From Rheum nobile (Eukaryota; Streptophyta; Magnoliopsida; Caryophyllales; Polygonaceae), in the NCBI GenBank assembly GCA_027886185.1, contig WOAB01000893.1, forward strand, positions 3,162,001 to 3,226,000: DNA of 64,000 bases, written 5' to 3'. Both the position numbers and the translations under genes were made by a program. Of this stretch, positions 63,353 to 64,000 are shown in pieces (within the stretch, counting starts at the first letter, position 1; every line of letters starts with the position of its first letter). A model generated the notes under the pieces. That model was not told the origin of the DNA, made no database searches, and saw only the letters and a program-made list of their open reading frames with translations.

Positions 63353-64000
63353 AAAAAATGACAAAAGTAAAAATGTTACTATATTATAACCTCTTATCTA
63401 GAATTTCTTAAATGATCGAATCTAAATTTATCATGTCTTGTATAATTTCTATTAATTGTTTTATTAAAAAATGACAAAAGTAAAAGTGTTACTATAGCTG
63501 ATTCTCATACCTTATTTAAAAGAAAAACACGTTTTCAAATTTGAAAAATTATTTTTATATTATAACCTCTTAATTGTCTATTTCATGTTGCAATGAGCTT
63601 CTTTGGTTAATTAATTTTGAAATAATTGTTGAATTGGCATAATTTATATCGTACTTTTTCCATGGTTCAGTTTTAATCAATTCTTAACTATAATTGAATT
63701 TTATGGATTTTTTTAATTACACAATTTGAATTTTACTATACAAACAAATTGATATTTTGAGAAGAAAACTGAATTGTGATTTTTTTTATATAATTACTTA
63801 CTTACGTTAGTTATCCCACCCAAAAAATTGAATTAGATTTGTATTTTATACCTTTAGAAGGTTTACATGATGACCAATACTAGGCTACAATAATCTTATA
63901 CGATTAGACTAAAGTTTAAATTGGATTTATATTGTTTACCATAAAGACAAAAAAGTTGTTAAATACATTGACATTATGCAAAAAATAAAATTATATTCAT
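63353..64000. other. AT-rich DNA to the window edge
   Basis: No gene. AAAATGACAAAAGTAAAA followed by (A/G)TGTTACTATA is present at about 63355 and 63468, and TTATATTATAACCTCTTA or a close form at about 63380 and 63555, giving local direct repeats. Confidence 0.6.

Overview
The window is nuclear DNA of a flowering plant, most likely a eudicot. Evidence is the dense nesting of plant-type LTR retrotransposons (Ty3/gypsy CRM-like and Athila-like, Ty1/copia Ale-like), RNase H-bearing plant LINEs, CACTA- and Mutator-like DNA transposon debris, and fragments of a plastid ribosomal protein L4 gene and a plant receptor-like cytoplasmic kinase gene. I cannot name the species. No intact, clearly functional host gene was recognised, and I saw no rRNA, tRNA or CRISPR array.

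Left block (1-30290) is a nest of retrotransposons that can be unpicked from target-site duplications (TSDs). The oldest layer is a degraded gypsy gag on the + strand (element E, 1-2745), which carries a solo LTR (325-1305, TSD CTTAC). A CRM-like element D on the - strand entered E: its 3' LTR is 2746-3792 and its pol remains are 18100-20942. Element A (3798-18099) landed between D's polypurine tract and D's 3' LTR. A pol-less Athila-like element (10044-16620, TSD GTGAC) then entered the gag of A. Element B (20943-29393), a non-autonomous CRM-like derivative with an unrecognised ORF, sits in D's RNase H region. An Ale-like copia element (23753-28775, TSD AATGT) sits in B's leader. A 1391-bp tandem duplication (18758-21539) later doubled the D/B junction.

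Middle block (30291-38564) is old AT-rich DNA with a LINE remnant, CACTA-like palindrome clusters, a long array of TGCACATA-type repeats, a 127-bp tandem repeat running into a Mutator transposase exon, a foldback element with telomere-like heptamers, and a LINE RNase H remnant. At 37451 a CACTA-type terminus is followed by a plastid rpl4 fragment and a kinase exon.

Right block (38565-64000): an 8.3-kb LINE (38565-46903, 16-bp TSD) splits the kinase exon a few codons before a splice donor. A second LINE on the - strand (47006 to about 58190) is split by a second pol-less Athila-like element (49301-56285, TSD GTCGT). Then come a solo Athila-lineage LTR (58472-59856), an unrecognised gene-like region on the - strand (59857-62050), a third LINE fragment (62395-63352) and AT-rich DNA.

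The most unusual recurring signal is a short GC-rich near-palindrome (core CACCGCACCCGCGGTG, often next to CTCCAGA). It is scattered through the LTRs, the gag coding linker and the post-gag leader of the Athila-like elements, and a related form lies in the LTR of CRM-like element D. A ~180-bp LTR module is also shared between Athila-like and CRM-like LTRs in opposite orientations relative to transcription.
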